DNA of 58,362 bases from Planktothrix paucivesiculata PCC 9631 (GCF_900009265.2 NZ_LR735013.1:16043-74404), one strand, 5' to 3'; shown: positions 1-9,853, counted from the first letter of the stretch. Notes: generated by a model not told the origin, from the sequence alone. Numbers and translations: made by a program.

Positions 1-1
1 C

Positions 2-730
2 TGGCTCACGGCGGTATTTGTTTGTTATACCCTGATCGCTTGGATTTTAATAACTTTGAAGATTCCCTTCTGGGTTTGGATATTTGGCCTAATTGCTTGG
101 TTTACGATTACCTTGGTCGCCAGTGAGGATTCGGATTCCTCCCAACCTTGGTTAATCTCATTGATGTTTGCTGGGGCGATCGCAGGTTGGGTTCTAGGAA
201 ATCAAGCGGGGGGCATGATTACCGCAACAGTATGGGGGATGGTTGGCATCGGATTAGGGGCGATCGCGGGCTCAGAAACAGCCTCTAAATCGCTAATTGG
301 ACTATTGACGCTGATGGGAATTGCCGCCATTGCCGGATTAATTGCCGGAACTCGCCGGGGAAATTGGGTGGGTTCATTTGTGGGTGGCGGTTTTGGGGTA
401 ATTATGGGATTAATGTTAGGAATTATTTTGGATGCGATGTTTCAATCCAGAGCCAAACTGGGAACGGGGAGTTTATTTGGATTAGTATTAGGAGGATGGA
501 TTGGGGCTTGGATGGGAGCGGGACAAAAAGCCATGATTCGGGTGATCGAACGCCTACAGCCAGAAGTGATTATTGCAGCTTGGGGTGCGATCGCCTTGGT
601 TGCCGGAGTCGTGGCGCAAATGGTAGCCGGGGAAAAATTACTGGCGTCGTACAATGGGTTTTATACCTTTTTGATTTTAGGGATAATTTCCGGCCTTGGT
701 TTTAGTTTTGGGTTGTGGTTAGCCTACTAA
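2..730 (+). CDS. Glycine-rich multi-pass membrane protein, 5'-truncated by window edge
   Basis: The reading frame is open to the left edge, so the true start probably lies outside the window; an internal TTG at 56 is the first possible start but has no ribosome binding site. The visible 242 residues are almost wholly hydrophobic, with roughly six or seven membrane segments rich in glycine and alanine. Examples are the stretches around GSFVGGGFGVIMG and SGLGFSFGLW, which resemble glycine-zipper helices. No catalytic motif is visible and I do not recognise a named family. The stop TAA at 728-730 is followed by a 115-bp gap before the ATPase gene. The product is an integral membrane protein of unknown function; the call rests on composition only. 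Confidence 0.6.
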   Translation, partial: WLTAVFVCYTLIAWILITLKIPFWVWIFGLIAWFTITLVASEDSDSSQPWLISLMFAGAIAGWVLGNQAGGMITATVWGMVGIGLGAIAGSETASKSLIGLLTLMGIAAIAGLIAGTRRGNWVGSFVGGGFGVIMGLMLGIILDAMFQSRAKLGTGSLFGLVLGGWIGAWMGAGQKAMIRVIERLQPEVIIAAWGAIALVAGVVAQMVAGEKLLASYNGFYTFLILGIISGLGFSFGLWLAY

Positions 731-845
731 TCCTTTGAAACTAAAGATTTATATTGAATCGCAGAAAATCGGGAACATTGAAACATCGATTTATGGTCTA
801 AGGGTAATAGAGATCCTGTCAAATTTGTAACTTTATTTAACAACA

Positions 846-2192
846 ATGGAACTTGATTTATCTCGTTTTTTTAAAGCTTCTAATCCGGCTGAAACCCTAG
901 ATGTGGAAAACCCGGAAGATAAACAATATTATATTGATTTTTCTCCCGCACGGGGAGGGAAACTGATTGAGCAAATTTCCCGAACCATTACCCGTTTATC
1001 GCCCGATCGCCCCACTTGTCAACTTTTTACCGGTCATGTTGGATCAGGGAAATCAACGGAATTACTCCGACTTCAATCTCAACTCAAAAAAGAAGGATTC
1101 CATGTCGTTTATTTTGAGTCGAGTAAGGATTTAGATATGGGGGATGTGGATATCACGGATATTTTATTAGCGATCGCCCGTCAAGTCAGCGAAAGTATTG
1201 AACTGCTAAAAATCAAATTACAACCTAAAGGTTTTAAGAGTTTATTAAGTGGAGTAATCGGGGTTTTAAATACAGAAATTGATTTAAAAGGAGATCTGAA
1301 TTTACCTGGAATTGGCACAGTTAGTGCGAATACGGAAGGAGAGTTTTCCCTTTCCACGGGAATTGGTAATATTACCGCTAAAACCAAAGATAGCCCAGAT
1401 TTGAGATCTTTATTACGTCAATATTTAGAACCTCGAACCAATAATATTTTAGAGGCAATTAATAAAGAATTATTGGAACCCTCAATCGGGCAATTGAAAC
1501 AAATGGGGAAAAAGGGTTTGGTGGTCATTGTTGATAATTTAGACCGAATCTCTGGTAGCCCAATGAGTACCGGACGTCCACGACCCGAATATTTATTTAT
1601 TGATCGAGGCGAACAACTGAATAAACTCAATTGTCATGTTGTCTATACGATTCCATTAGGTTTAATTTTTTCTAATGATTTGGGACAACTGATGAATCGC
1701 TTTGGGAGTGACCCGAAAACCTTACCCATGGTTACGGTAAAATTTGAAGATGGAACACCCTGTGAAGAAGGGATTGAACTATTACGACACATGGTAATGG
1801 CGAGAGCATTTCCGGGAATTGATTCCCAAGAATATACAAATTTAGTAACACAAATTTTTGATAATCATGACACCTTAGATCGACTTTGTACAATTAGTGG
1901 TGGTCATGTTCGGAGTTTACTAATTTTGTTATATAGCTGTTTACAAAGAGAAGATCCTCCATTAACCAGACAGTCCTTAGAGGAGGTAATTTTGCAACGG
2001 CGTCACCAATTAACCTTAGCAATTGAAGCCAATGAAAGAGAAATGTTGCGTCAAGTTGCAGCAACCAAAAAATTAAGTGGTCAAATGGAATATCAAACCC
2101 TATTAAGAAGTTTATGGGTGTTTGAATATCATCAATCCCAACATTTTTGGTATGACGTTAATCCGATTTTGGTAGAAGCTCAGGAATTTTGA
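846..2192 (+). CDS. P-loop ATPase (AAA/STAND-like), unknown role
   Basis: The 448-residue soluble protein has a Walker A motif GHVGSGKST at residues 63-71 and a Walker B-like strand LVVIVDNLD at about 225-233, so it should bind and hydrolyse ATP. Between them is an insertion of about 100 residues (130-220) containing a beta-rich patch with repeated GIG/GTV turns. The C-terminal part contains TISGGHVRSLL and a basic helix, like the sensor/lid region of AAA or STAND ATPases. There is no transmembrane segment and no fused effector domain. Similar stand-alone ATPases are common in cyanobacteria but their role is not established. It is convergent with psbA and shares a terminator with it. No toxin or partner gene is beside it. 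Confidence 0.75.
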   Translation: MELDLSRFFKASNPAETLDVENPEDKQYYIDFSPARGGKLIEQISRTITRLSPDRPTCQLFTGHVGSGKSTELLRLQSQLKKEGFHVVYFESSKDLDMGDVDITDILLAIARQVSESIELLKIKLQPKGFKSLLSGVIGVLNTEIDLKGDLNLPGIGTVSANTEGEFSLSTGIGNITAKTKDSPDLRSLLRQYLEPRTNNILEAINKELLEPSIGQLKQMGKKGLVVIVDNLDRISGSPMSTGRPRPEYLFIDRGEQLNKLNCHVVYTIPLGLIFSNDLGQLMNRFGSDPKTLPMVTVKFEDGTPCEEGIELLRHMVMARAFPGIDSQEYTNLVTQIFDNHDTLDRLCTISGGHVRSLLILLYSCLQREDPPLTRQSLEEVILQRRHQLTLAIEANEREMLRQVAATKKLSGQMEYQTLLRSLWVFEYHQSQHFWYDVNPILVEAQEF

Positions 2193-2300
2193 ACAGGAAT
2201 TTATAGGGATTAAAGCGATTGCACGGATTTTAGCTGGGCTTTACCTAGCTATTTTTGATTTTTATAGTGCTACGCGCTATGGACAAAAAAATGACACCAC

Positions 2301-2328
2301 AAAACGCCTTCCTTTCGGAAAGCGTTTT
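2301..2328. terminator. Bidirectional terminator between the ATPase gene and psbA
   Basis: An inverted repeat with outer arms AAAACGC and GCGTTTT encloses a CTTCC/GGAAAG stem. It has T runs on both strands, so it can end transcripts from both convergent genes. Base pairing was judged by eye. Confidence 0.7.
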
Positions 2329-2347
2329 TTATGATTTAAGTCAAGAA

Positions 2348-3430
2348 TTAAGCATTAACTTTAGGAGCAACTAAAGCTACGGGAATAGATTCACCAGAAG
2401 CTAAGTCTAAGGGGAAGTTGTGGACATTGCGTTCGTGCATTGCCTCAATTCCCAAGTTGGCGTGATTGATCACATCAGCCCAGGTATTAATCACTCGACC
2501 CTCTGCATCCAGTAAGGACTCGTTAAAGTTAAAACCATTCAGATTGACAGAGAAGCAAGCCACCGCTAGGGATGCACACCAGATCCCAACCACCGGCCAA
2601 GCACCTAACAGGAAGTGTAAGCTCCGGCTGTTGTTGAAACTAGCGTACTGGAAGATTAAACGACCGAAGTAACCATGAGCCGCAACAATGTTGTAGGTTT
2701 CTTCTTCTTGACCGAATTTGTAACCCTGGTTTAGAGATTCATTTTCGCTAGTTTCACGAACTAAAGAAGATGTCACTAACGATCCGTGCATGGCTGCGAA
2801 CAAAGATCCACCAAAAACACCGACCACACCCAACATATGCAGGGGGTGCATTAAAACATTATGTTCGGCTTGCAGGACGATCATAAAGTTGAAAGTGCCG
2901 GAAATCCCTAGGGGTAAACCATCGGAGAAAGAACCCTGACCAATGGAATAGACCAGCAACACCGCAGTAGCAGCAGCTACAGGAGCACTATAGGCAACAG
3001 CAATCCAAGGTCTCATCCCTAAACGATAGGATAATTCCCATTCCCGACCCATGTAGCAAAAAATGCCGATCAGGAAGTGAAACACAATCATTTGGTAGGG
3101 GCCACCGTTATACAGCCACTCATCAATATTTGCGGCTTCCCAGATGGGATAGAAGTGCAGACCAATGGCATTGGAACTAGGCACAACCGCCGCCGTGATG
3201 ATGTTATTTCCGTAGAGCAGTGCACCGGAAACAGGTTCGCGGATACCGTCGATATCCACCGGAGGTGCGGCAATAAAGGCAAGGATGAAGCAGATGGTGG
3301 CTACCAGTAAGGTCGGAACCATCAAAACCCCAAACCAGCCCAGATACAGGCGGTTTTCGGTACTTGTGACCCAGTTACAAAACCGTTCCCACAAGTTTTC
3401 ACTTGACTGTCTTTGAATGGAAGTTGTCAT
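2348..3430 (-). CDS. psbA: Photosystem II D1 protein, micro-oxic D1' type
   Basis: The 360-residue protein is colinear with standard D1, so residue numbers can be read directly. D1 is the photosystem II reaction-centre subunit in the thylakoid membrane that carries TyrZ and most ligands of the Mn4CaO5 cluster. All key residues are present: Y161, D170, E189, H190, H198, H332, E333, D342 and A344, with a 16-residue C-terminal extension removed after A344. It carries A80, L158 and A286, the trio reported to mark the low-oxygen-induced D1' form, where common D1 has G80, F158 and T286. It also has E130, A144, S162 (usually P162, next to TyrZ) and L186 (usually F). The gene stands alone with an AT-rich 204-bp upstream gap, and no clear Shine-Dalgarno site precedes the ATG. 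Regulation by low oxygen is inferred from the subtype. Confidence 0.97.
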   Translation of the reverse strand: MTTSIQRQSSENLWERFCNWVTSTENRLYLGWFGVLMVPTLLVATICFILAFIAAPPVDIDGIREPVSGALLYGNNIITAAVVPSSNAIGLHFYPIWEAANIDEWLYNGGPYQMIVFHFLIGIFCYMGREWELSYRLGMRPWIAVAYSAPVAAATAVLLVYSIGQGSFSDGLPLGISGTFNFMIVLQAEHNVLMHPLHMLGVVGVFGGSLFAAMHGSLVTSSLVRETSENESLNQGYKFGQEEETYNIVAAHGYFGRLIFQYASFNNSRSLHFLLGAWPVVGIWCASLAVACFSVNLNGFNFNESLLDAEGRVINTWADVINHANLGIEAMHERNVHNFPLDLASGESIPVALVAPKVNA

Positions 3431-3579
3431 TGGAGTTATGTATTGCGTATGTAATTTTCAAGGTGCGGTATTTCGCTAATTGGTTTTACAACCATATAGT
3501 TATACTATTTTATTTTTTTAAATTTGTATATAGGGTTCAAATAAAAAAAATATTGTTTTTTGAAGAAAAAGATAATCTA

Positions 3580-3588
3580 TGCTAATAT
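3580..3588 (+). promoter_or_regulatory. Possible extended -10 promoter for the DUF3122 gene
   Basis: The sequence TGCTAATAT lies about 47 bp before the ATG at 3635, in an AT-rich stretch. It fits an extended -10 element, but no well-spaced -35 box is visible. The call is tentative. Confidence 0.3.
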
Positions 3589-3634
3589 ATCGCCATCTCT
3601 CACATCAGGAGAGGAATAATTTACAAGCAGGGGA

Positions 3635-4138
3635 ATGATGTTGAAATTATTAACCCAAACCGTAGTCATCGGGATGATTTTGTTGTTTTTAAGCTTAGGG
3701 AGCCAATTTTTCATCCTAGAACCGGCCCACGCCACTATCGGGCAGCAACAGGAAGCCCCTGGACAAATGTTGTATCAATCCCGTCATAGCTTACGAGACG
3801 AAACCGGGACTGCTTGGCAAGTTGTTCTATTTAAACGGGTCAAGAATGATCAAATTGACACCATTAATTTACGTTTAGTGGGATTTCCGAATCAGGCTGT
3901 ATTTCTTCATCCTCAAGGGTTAGAAATTATGACTTCTCAAGGAAGACTGTTTCAAGCTGAGGATCAATTTGCTAAAAAGTCGCCAGCCGCTAATGTTGCT
4001 GAATATAACCTCAAGGAAATTTTGCCTCAACTCTCCTCAACAGAACAGGTAAAACTACATTTACCATTAGAGGATCAACAACACACTCTAATTCTTCCTT
4101 CTCCTATTATTTTAGAATGGCAAGAATTGATTAAATAG
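3635..4138 (+). CDS. DUF3122 family exported protein
   Basis: The 167-residue protein starts with a signal peptide: a hydrophobic helix at about 5-27 and a probable cleavage site after AHA at about residue 33, so the mature part is periplasmic or lumenal. The rest matches my knowledge of the cyanobacterial DUF3122 family in length and in its pattern: LYQSRHSLRDETG, then a W-x-V-V-L-F-K strand and a late NLKEILPQL helix. The function of the family is unknown. The start ATG is preceded by AGGGGA about 6 bp upstream. The next gene, aroE, begins within 70 bp on the same strand, so the two may be co-transcribed. An alternative start one codon later (second Met) makes little difference. Confidence 0.8.
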   Translation: MMLKLLTQTVVIGMILLFLSLGSQFFILEPAHATIGQQQEAPGQMLYQSRHSLRDETGTAWQVVLFKRVKNDQIDTINLRLVGFPNQAVFLHPQGLEIMTSQGRLFQAEDQFAKKSPAANVAEYNLKEILPQLSSTEQVKLHLPLEDQQHTLILPSPIILEWQELIK

Positions 4139-4203
4139 GAGAAAATATCAAAGAATATGGAATGAGGATGGCGAAAAAGACTGTAAATCTATTTAATAAT
4201 ATT

Positions 4204-5067
4204 ATGATTAAAGGAACAACAAAACTATTAGGAGTAATCGGTGATCCGATTGAACATTCCCTTTCTCCGGTGATGCACAATGCGGCGATCGCCCATTTGG
4301 GAGTGGATTATGTTTACCTGCCTTTTGCTATTTCTCCCGAGGATTTAAAAACCGCCCTTGAAGGATTTGCAGCCATGGGAATTCAGGGATTTAATATTAC
4401 TATTCCCCACAAACAGGCGATTTTACCCTTTTTATCAGAAGTAACCACCCTAGCCCAATCTGTCGGGGCGGTGAATACTGTTTGGCGGACTCAAAAAGGC
4501 TGGAGTGGCACAAATACCGATGTTGTGGGTTTTCTGACTCCCTTAGAGGTGCATCATCAAAACTGGAATGATCAGGTGGCTGTGATTCTGGGATATGGTG
4601 GGGCGGCGCGGGCGGTGGTGGCCGGATGTGCCCAGTTAGGGATCGGGGAAATTTATGTGGTGGGTCGTGACCCCCAGAAATTGGCCACATTTCAACAGAG
4701 TTGGATCGCGTCCCCCCTCTCGGTAGCGGTCAAAACCTGTCCCTGGGAACAATTATCGAGTCTCCTTCCCCAAGCTGACCTGCTGGTGAATACAACCCCG
4801 GTGGGAATGTATCCTCACGTCGGGGAGTCTCCGGTTGAAGCGTCGGTGATGGATAAAATTAAACTAGGTGCGATCGCCTATGATTTAATTTATATTCCTG
4901 AAACTACCCAATTCTTGAATTTAGCCGCCGCCAGAGGTGCGATAATTTTAAATGGATTACCAATGTTAGTAATTCAGGGAGCCGCTGCCTTAGAATTATG
5001 GTTACAGCAACCTGTTCCTATCGAGATTATGCGTCAGTCTCTGCAACAATATCTAAATCTAAAATAA
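4204..5067 (+). CDS. aroE: Shikimate dehydrogenase
   Basis: This enzyme reduces 3-dehydroshikimate to shikimate with NADPH in the chorismate pathway. From the ATG at 4204 it is 287 residues long, as usual for AroE. The N-terminal substrate domain shows GDPIEHSLSPVMHN and NITIPHK with the catalytic Lys70; NTD at 104-106 supplies the partner Asp106. The NADP-binding loop GYGGAAR is at about 130-136, and the C-terminal GLPMLVIQGA helix is present. An in-frame ATG at 4162 would add 14 residues (MRMAKKTVNLFNNI) that do not match the family, so I prefer 4204, where the usual GTTKLLGVIG start follows. A small exported-protein gene begins 12 bp after the stop. Confidence 0.95.
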   Translation: MIKGTTKLLGVIGDPIEHSLSPVMHNAAIAHLGVDYVYLPFAISPEDLKTALEGFAAMGIQGFNITIPHKQAILPFLSEVTTLAQSVGAVNTVWRTQKGWSGTNTDVVGFLTPLEVHHQNWNDQVAVILGYGGAARAVVAGCAQLGIGEIYVVGRDPQKLATFQQSWIASPLSVAVKTCPWEQLSSLLPQADLLVNTTPVGMYPHVGESPVEASVMDKIKLGAIAYDLIYIPETTQFLNLAAARGAIILNGLPMLVIQGAAALELWLQQPVPIEIMRQSLQQYLNLK

Positions 5068-5079
5068 TTTAAAATTCCC

Positions 5080-5511
5080 ATGAAATTTAGAATTTTACCC
5101 GTTATTTTTTGCCTGTGTTTCTGGGTTTTAATTGCCAGTTTTTGGACTCCTCCCGCTTGGGCATCTATTCCCATTCAACTCCAAGATTTAAGTTATAAAG
5201 ACTGTCCTCCTGAATTAGCAGAAGGCTATGTATCTAGTGGGTCAAGTCAGGATGCCTACTGTTTTATTATTACCGGAAAAGCCAATAATACATCGGGAAA
5301 AGTCGTTGTAGATGCCGATATTTTTGGTAGAATTTATGATGCTACTAATAACCCTGTGATGCAAAATCGAGGACGCTTAGGGAATATTGATACAGTTCCC
5401 CCGGGTATTAGTGATTTTGAGTTTAGAATTTCTGTTCCTTCTAACCTGGAAACTCCTCTGCAACTCAAGCAATTTAAAGCCTCTGGTTTTACCAATCGAA
5501 TTGGCAGATAA
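5080..5511 (+). CDS. Small exported protein, possibly FxLYD-like
   Basis: The 143-residue protein has a clear signal peptide (hydrophobic core at residues 5-22, likely cut after AWA at about 29). The mature part has two cysteines, in KDCPPE and DAYCFIITG, that could form a disulfide. It then runs as a beta-rich domain containing the phrase GKANNTSGKVVVDADIFGRI and a late PPGISDFEFRISV. That order (an interaction or comparison strand, NxSG turn, then a later PG turn) recalls FxLYD or similar extracellular beta-sandwich domains, but the resemblance is weak. It lies 12 bp after aroE and ends 6 bp from the convergent kinase gene. Function unknown. Confidence 0.7.
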   Translation: MKFRILPVIFCLCFWVLIASFWTPPAWASIPIQLQDLSYKDCPPELAEGYVSSGSSQDAYCFIITGKANNTSGKVVVDADIFGRIYDATNNPVMQNRGRLGNIDTVPPGISDFEFRISVPSNLETPLQLKQFKASGFTNRIGR

Positions 5512-5517
5512 ACTCAA

Positions 5518-7707
5518 TTACCCCCCCGATTGTAACCGTTTAATTTGGAACTGGGCATCTTTATAACCGCCCGTTAAGCCTTGTTCCAAATAGAGTTTGC
5601 CCGCCTGTTCAAAATCACTAATAGCGCCACTTTTATCACCGATTTCAATTCTAACTAATCCTCGTCCATAATAAGCCGCAGCATAGTTAGGTTTCAGACG
5701 AATGGCTTGGGCATAATCGGCGATCGCCTTATCATAATTTTTCATTCTAACATGAACTTGGGCACGATTTCCATAAGCTTCGGCGTCATTGGGATTAATA
5801 TTAATTCCTTGGGTATAATCGGCAATTGCTCCTTCATAATCCTGGGCTGCGGAACGGGCTAATCCTCGATTACTATAGGCTTTATAATCATCTCCTTTAA
5901 TTTCAATAGCTTTTGAACAATCTTCAATCGCTTGGGGATAATTTTTTAAATTCAAATTAGCAATACAACGATTATTATAGGCGACTTCATTGGGAGTTCT
6001 ATTAATCGCTTCCGTGCAATCTTTAATCGCTTGATTATAGTCCCATAAATTGATATAAACACTACAACGATTAGCGTAGGCTTCCGAATTATTCGGATCA
6101 ATTTGTAAGACGGTATTATAATCCCCTAAGGCGCCTTGATAATCTCCTAAATGAAATCTCGCCCGACCTCGATCATAATACCCTATAGGGTTTTTAGGTT
6201 CTAGGCGAATCGCTTCCGTATAATCGGCCATTCCTGATTGTAAATCCCCGGATTTAACTAATGCAGTCCCTCTAGCGCGATAGACTTTGGCTTGTTTGGG
6301 TTGCAGTCGTAAAACCGTATTATAATCTTCAATAGCGGCGGCATAATCTTCTAAGTCATAATGAATTAAACCTCTTTTATAGAAAGCATCTCCATCCTGT
6401 GGTTCTTTTTTTAAGACTTGGTTAAAATCCGCTAAAGCCCCCGATAAATCTTTCACATCATAACGGGTTAACCCTCGATTAAAATAGGCATTCACATAGT
6501 TTGGGTCGAGTTCAATCGCTTTTGTATAATCTTCTAAAGCTTGTTTATATTCCTTTAAATCATAATAGGAATTAGCCCGTTTGTGATAAGCCTCGGGATT
6601 GTTTGGATTGAATTTAATCGATTGAGTAAATAACCTAATCGCGCCTTTTGCATCCCCAGCCTCAGATTTTTCGATACCTTTTTTAAACGTATTTTGAGCT
6701 TTCAAAGGACTGGGACGATTTAAAACTTGAATTAACCCAAAAATTACAATTAAACCCACTAATCCGGTGATCGTGATGGCGCCTATTTTTGGCCAAGGAA
6801 TCGGTAGCTTTTCCTCTTGGTAAACCGGAAAGTTTTTTAACTTACTAATATTAAATCCCGAACGTCCCGTCGCCTTTCTTAAATCATCTAAAACATCAAT
6901 AACATTCAGATAGCGTTTGCTATAATAAGGGTGTACCATTCTATCAATCACTTGGGCTAATCCCGCACTAACTTTGGCATAACTTTGCCAACTCAATTCT
7001 CCGGTGCTCGATAAATTTGGATCTTGTAACTTAGGTAAATCTGAAGCTTCTAACCCTGTAATGGCTTGAATGGCAATCATCCCCACGGCATAAATATCAC
7101 TATTATATTGAGGATGACCTTGGAACTGTTCAATGGGCATATAAAACGGAGTTCCCGTGGCTATGGTTCGTAATCCTTGACCATTACCATCGGCGAGTCG
7201 GGTACTGACTTCTTTGACGGAACCAAAATCAATTAATACTAATTTTTTATCGGATTTACGACGGATTAAATTAGAAGGGTTAACATCCCGATGAATCACT
7301 TGATTATCATGGACAAACACTAAAATTTCTAAAATATCTTCGATTAATAAAATCACCTGTTCTTCTGACCAAGGAACCCCAGGAACCAACTCTTTCATAA
7401 GAGGCTGTCCACTAACGAATTCTTCGATCAAATAAAATTGATTGTGATCTTCAAAATAAGCTAATAATTGGGGAATTTGATCATGTTTTCCCAATCGTTC
7501 TAAGATTTCTGCCTCTTGGCGAAATAATCGTAATGCGGTCTTTAAAGTATTAGAATTATTATTAGGTGGTCGCAATTGTTTGACCACACATTGGGGATGA
7601 CCCGGACGTCGGGTATCCGCAGCCAAATAGGTTTGTCCAAAGGCTCCTGAACTCAGGACTTGAACAATCCGGTATCTTCGATCTAATAATTGACCAATCA
7701 TTTCCAT
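5518..7707 (-). CDS. Membrane Ser/Thr protein kinase with TPR repeats
   Basis: The 729-residue protein has a Hanks-type kinase domain at about 12-280: glycine loop SSGAFGQT, Lys43 in VVKQL, catalytic loop HRDVNPSN with Asp141, and DFG at 160-162. One transmembrane helix lies at about 308-330, and then about eleven 34-residue TPR units fill residues 341-725, so the repeats face the other side of the membrane or form a docking arm. The catalytic-loop Lys that normally follows HRD(I/V) is Asn here (HRDVNP), which may lower activity. The protein resembles cyanobacterial Spk kinases; its substrate is unknown. The gene is convergent with the small exported-protein gene and divergent from acsA, with a heptamer repeat in the 114-bp gap between the starts. 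Confidence 0.92.
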   Translation of the reverse strand: MEMIGQLLDRRYRIVQVLSSGAFGQTYLAADTRRPGHPQCVVKQLRPPNNNSNTLKTALRLFRQEAEILERLGKHDQIPQLLAYFEDHNQFYLIEEFVSGQPLMKELVPGVPWSEEQVILLIEDILEILVFVHDNQVIHRDVNPSNLIRRKSDKKLVLIDFGSVKEVSTRLADGNGQGLRTIATGTPFYMPIEQFQGHPQYNSDIYAVGMIAIQAITGLEASDLPKLQDPNLSSTGELSWQSYAKVSAGLAQVIDRMVHPYYSKRYLNVIDVLDDLRKATGRSGFNISKLKNFPVYQEEKLPIPWPKIGAITITGLVGLIVIFGLIQVLNRPSPLKAQNTFKKGIEKSEAGDAKGAIRLFTQSIKFNPNNPEAYHKRANSYYDLKEYKQALEDYTKAIELDPNYVNAYFNRGLTRYDVKDLSGALADFNQVLKKEPQDGDAFYKRGLIHYDLEDYAAAIEDYNTVLRLQPKQAKVYRARGTALVKSGDLQSGMADYTEAIRLEPKNPIGYYDRGRARFHLGDYQGALGDYNTVLQIDPNNSEAYANRCSVYINLWDYNQAIKDCTEAINRTPNEVAYNNRCIANLNLKNYPQAIEDCSKAIEIKGDDYKAYSNRGLARSAAQDYEGAIADYTQGININPNDAEAYGNRAQVHVRMKNYDKAIADYAQAIRLKPNYAAAYYGRGLVRIEIGDKSGAISDFEQAGKLYLEQGLTGGYKDAQFQIKRLQSGG

Positions 7708-7761
7708 AAACAGTAATTAGTAAATAGTAATCACAAAAGTTAAGAATTATCAAGCCAATTC

Positions 7762-7821
7762 TTAACTCTTAACTCTTAACTCTTACACTGATAACTGATT
7801 ACCGATTACTGATAACTGATT
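7762..7821. repeat. Short heptamer tandem repeats (STRR type) upstream of acsA
   Basis: Three perfect TTAACTC heptamers at 7762-7782 are followed by GATAACTGATT / ACCGATTACT-type imperfect repeats that run up to the acsA ATG. Such short tandemly repeated heptamers are well known in filamentous cyanobacteria. Confidence 0.8.
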
Positions 7822-9789
7822 ATGTCACAACCTACGATAGAATCGATTCTGCAAGAAAATCGGTTGTTTCAACCTAATTCTGAGTTTTCCCAGAATGCCC
7901 ACATTAAAACCTTAGAGGAGTATAAACAACTCTATGAAAAAGCTAAAGCCAACCCCGAAGCGTTCTGGGCAGAACTAGCGGAAACAGAACTCCATTGGTT
8001 TCAAAAATGGGATCAGGTTTTAGACTGGCAAGCACCCTTTGCCAAATGGTTTGTCAATGGCAAAATTAATATTTCCTATAATTGTTTAGATCGGCATTTA
8101 ACCACTTGGCGGAAAAATAAAGCCGCCTTAATTTGGGAAGGAGAACCGGGCGATACCCGAACTTTAACTTACTTCCAACTGCATCGAGAAGTCTGTCAAA
8201 TGGCGAACGTTCTCAAACAGTTAGGAGTGCAAAAAGGCGATCGGATTGGCATCTATATGCCCATGATACCCGAAGCCGCCATTGCCATGTTAGCCTGTGC
8301 CCGCATTGGTGCGCCCCATACCGTTGTTTTTGGCGGGTTTAGTGGAGAAGCACTCAAAGATCGCTTAGTCGATGCGGAAGCCAAATTAGTGATTACCGCC
8401 GATGGGGGCTGGCGCAAAGATGCCATTGTTCCCCTAAAAGAACAGGTGGATAGGGCCATTGAAGCGGGGGCGACCTGCGTTGATAACGTTTTAGTGGTAC
8501 AAAGAACTAACCAAAAAATTAATATGGAACCGGGACGGGATCATTGGTGGCATGATCTCAGACAGGGGGTTTCCGCCGACTGTCCCGCCGAACCGATGGA
8601 TAGTGAGGATATGCTGTTCATCTTGTATACCAGTGGAACAACGGGCAAACCCAAGGGCGTTGTCCACACCACGGGCGGGTATAACCTCTACACCCACATT
8701 ACGAATAAATGGGCTTTTGACTTACAGGATACCGATGTCTATTGGTGTACGGCCGATGTCGGTTGGATTACTGGACACAGTTATATTGTCTATGGGCCCT
8801 TATCCAATGGGGCGACAACCTTAATGTATGAAGGAGCGCCGCGTACTTCTAACCCGGGTTGTTTCTGGGATGTGGTGGAAAAATACGGGGTGACGATATT
8901 CTATACCGCACCCACCGCGATTCGGTCATTTATGAAAATGGGGGAACATCATCCCAAGTCCCGTAATTTATCCTCTCTACGGCTCTTAGGAACCGTGGGA
9001 GAACCCATTAACCCAGAAGCTTGGATGTGGTATCAACGAGTTATTGGAAACGGTCAATGCCCGATTGTCGATACCTGGTGGCAAACGGAAACGGGCGGGT
9101 TCATGATTACCCCCTTACCCGGGGCGACTCCCACCAAACCCGGTTCGGCTACCTTACCCTTCCCGGGGATTTTAGCGGATGTGGTGGACACCGAAGGAAA
9201 TCCCGTAACCGATGATAGTGGGGGCTATTTGGTGGTGCGGTATCCCTGGCCGGGAATGATGCGGACGATATATGGTGATCCTGACCGCTTCCGTCGGACA
9301 TATTGGGAATATTTGAAACCAAAAGACGGTATTCCCCTCTATTTTGCCGGGGATGGAGCCCATCAAGACCGGGATGGCTATTTCTGGGTTATGGGTCGGG
9401 TGGATGACGTGATCAATGTGTCGGGACATCGTTTAGGGACAATGGAAATTGAGTCGGCGTTAGTGTCCCATCCGGCGGTGGCTGAGGCGGCGGTGGTAGG
9501 TAAACCCGATGAGATTAAGGGGGAGGAGATTGTGGCTTTTGTCACCTTGGAGGAAGGCAAGGAAGCCTCGGAGGAGTTGGCTAAGGAATTGAAAAAGCAC
9601 GTTGTCGGTGAAATTGGGGCTTTAGCCCGTCCCGGGGAAATTCGGTTTACGGATGATTTACCCAAAACCCGCTCTGGGAAGATTATGCGGCGGTTATTGC
9701 GATCGCTGGCTGCGGGTCAGGAAATTACCGGAGATACCTCTACCTTACAGGATCGGAGTGTATTAGAAAAATTACGGGGCGGTGCGTAA
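7822..9789 (+). CDS. acsA: Acetyl-CoA synthetase (AMP-forming)
   Basis: This enzyme activates acetate with ATP and CoA to acetyl-CoA in the cytoplasm. The 655-residue length is standard. Visible signatures are the N-terminal [17 protein letters not shown] block, the AMP-binding P-loop [15 protein letters not shown], the TWWQTETGG motif that binds the adenylate, [16 protein letters not shown] at the domain hinge, and the C-terminal [10 protein letters not shown] with Lys620. That lysine is the site which acetylation switches off in other Acs enzymes. The gene is monocistronic: the kinase upstream is divergent, and an inverted repeat plus a terminator-like hairpin follow. No gcn5-type acetylase or CobB deacetylase gene is adjacent. 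Confidence 0.97.
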   Translation: MSQPTIESILQENRLFQPNSEFSQNAHIKTLEEYKQLYEKAKANPEAFWAELAETELHWFQKWDQVLDWQAPFAKWFVNGKINISYNCLDRHLTTWRKNKAALIWEGEPGDTRTLTYFQLHREVCQMANVLKQLGVQKGDRIGIYMPMIPEAAIAMLACARIGAPHTVVFGGFSGEALKDRLVDAEAKLVITADGGWRKDAIVPLKEQVDRAIEAGATCVDNVLVVQRTNQKINMEPGRDHWWHDLRQGVSADCPAEPMDSEDMLFILYTSGTTGKPKGVVHTTGGYNLYTHITNKWAFDLQDTDVYWCTADVGWITGHSYIVYGPLSNGATTLMYEGAPRTSNPGCFWDVVEKYGVTIFYTAPTAIRSFMKMGEHHPKSRNLSSLRLLGTVGEPINPEAWMWYQRVIGNGQCPIVDTWWQTETGGFMITPLPGATPTKPGSATLPFPGILADVVDTEGNPVTDDSGGYLVVRYPWPGMMRTIYGDPDRFRRTYWEYLKPKDGIPLYFAGDGAHQDRDGYFWVMGRVDDVINVSGHRLGTMEIESALVSHPAVAEAAVVGKPDEIKGEEIVAFVTLEEGKEASEELAKELKKHVVGEIGALARPGEIRFTDDLPKTRSGKIMRRLLRSLAAGQEITGDTSTLQDRSVLEKLRGGA

Positions 9790-9799
9790 TTATTTGTAG

Positions 9800-9853
9800 G
9801 GGCGGGTTCATCGAGATTTAGGTGATTAACAACACATATAAAAGAACCCGCCC
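9800..9853. repeat. Interspersed inverted repeat (GGGCGGGTTC ... GAACCCGCCC)
   Basis: Ten-base arms at 9800-9809 and 9844-9853 are perfectly complementary across a 34-base loop, and the complementarity continues imperfectly outward. A related GGGCGGGT/ACCCGCCC pair lies after clpX (39645-39689), which suggests a small dispersed repeat family. Confidence 0.7.

Noticed and set aside
3403-3585. 60-codon frame on the + strand across the psbA start
   Set aside because: It overlaps the psbA N-terminus and its AT-rich upstream region, with no family resemblance.
4400-4690. 96-codon frame antisense to aroE
   Set aside because: A Pro/His-rich shadow of a well-supported gene.
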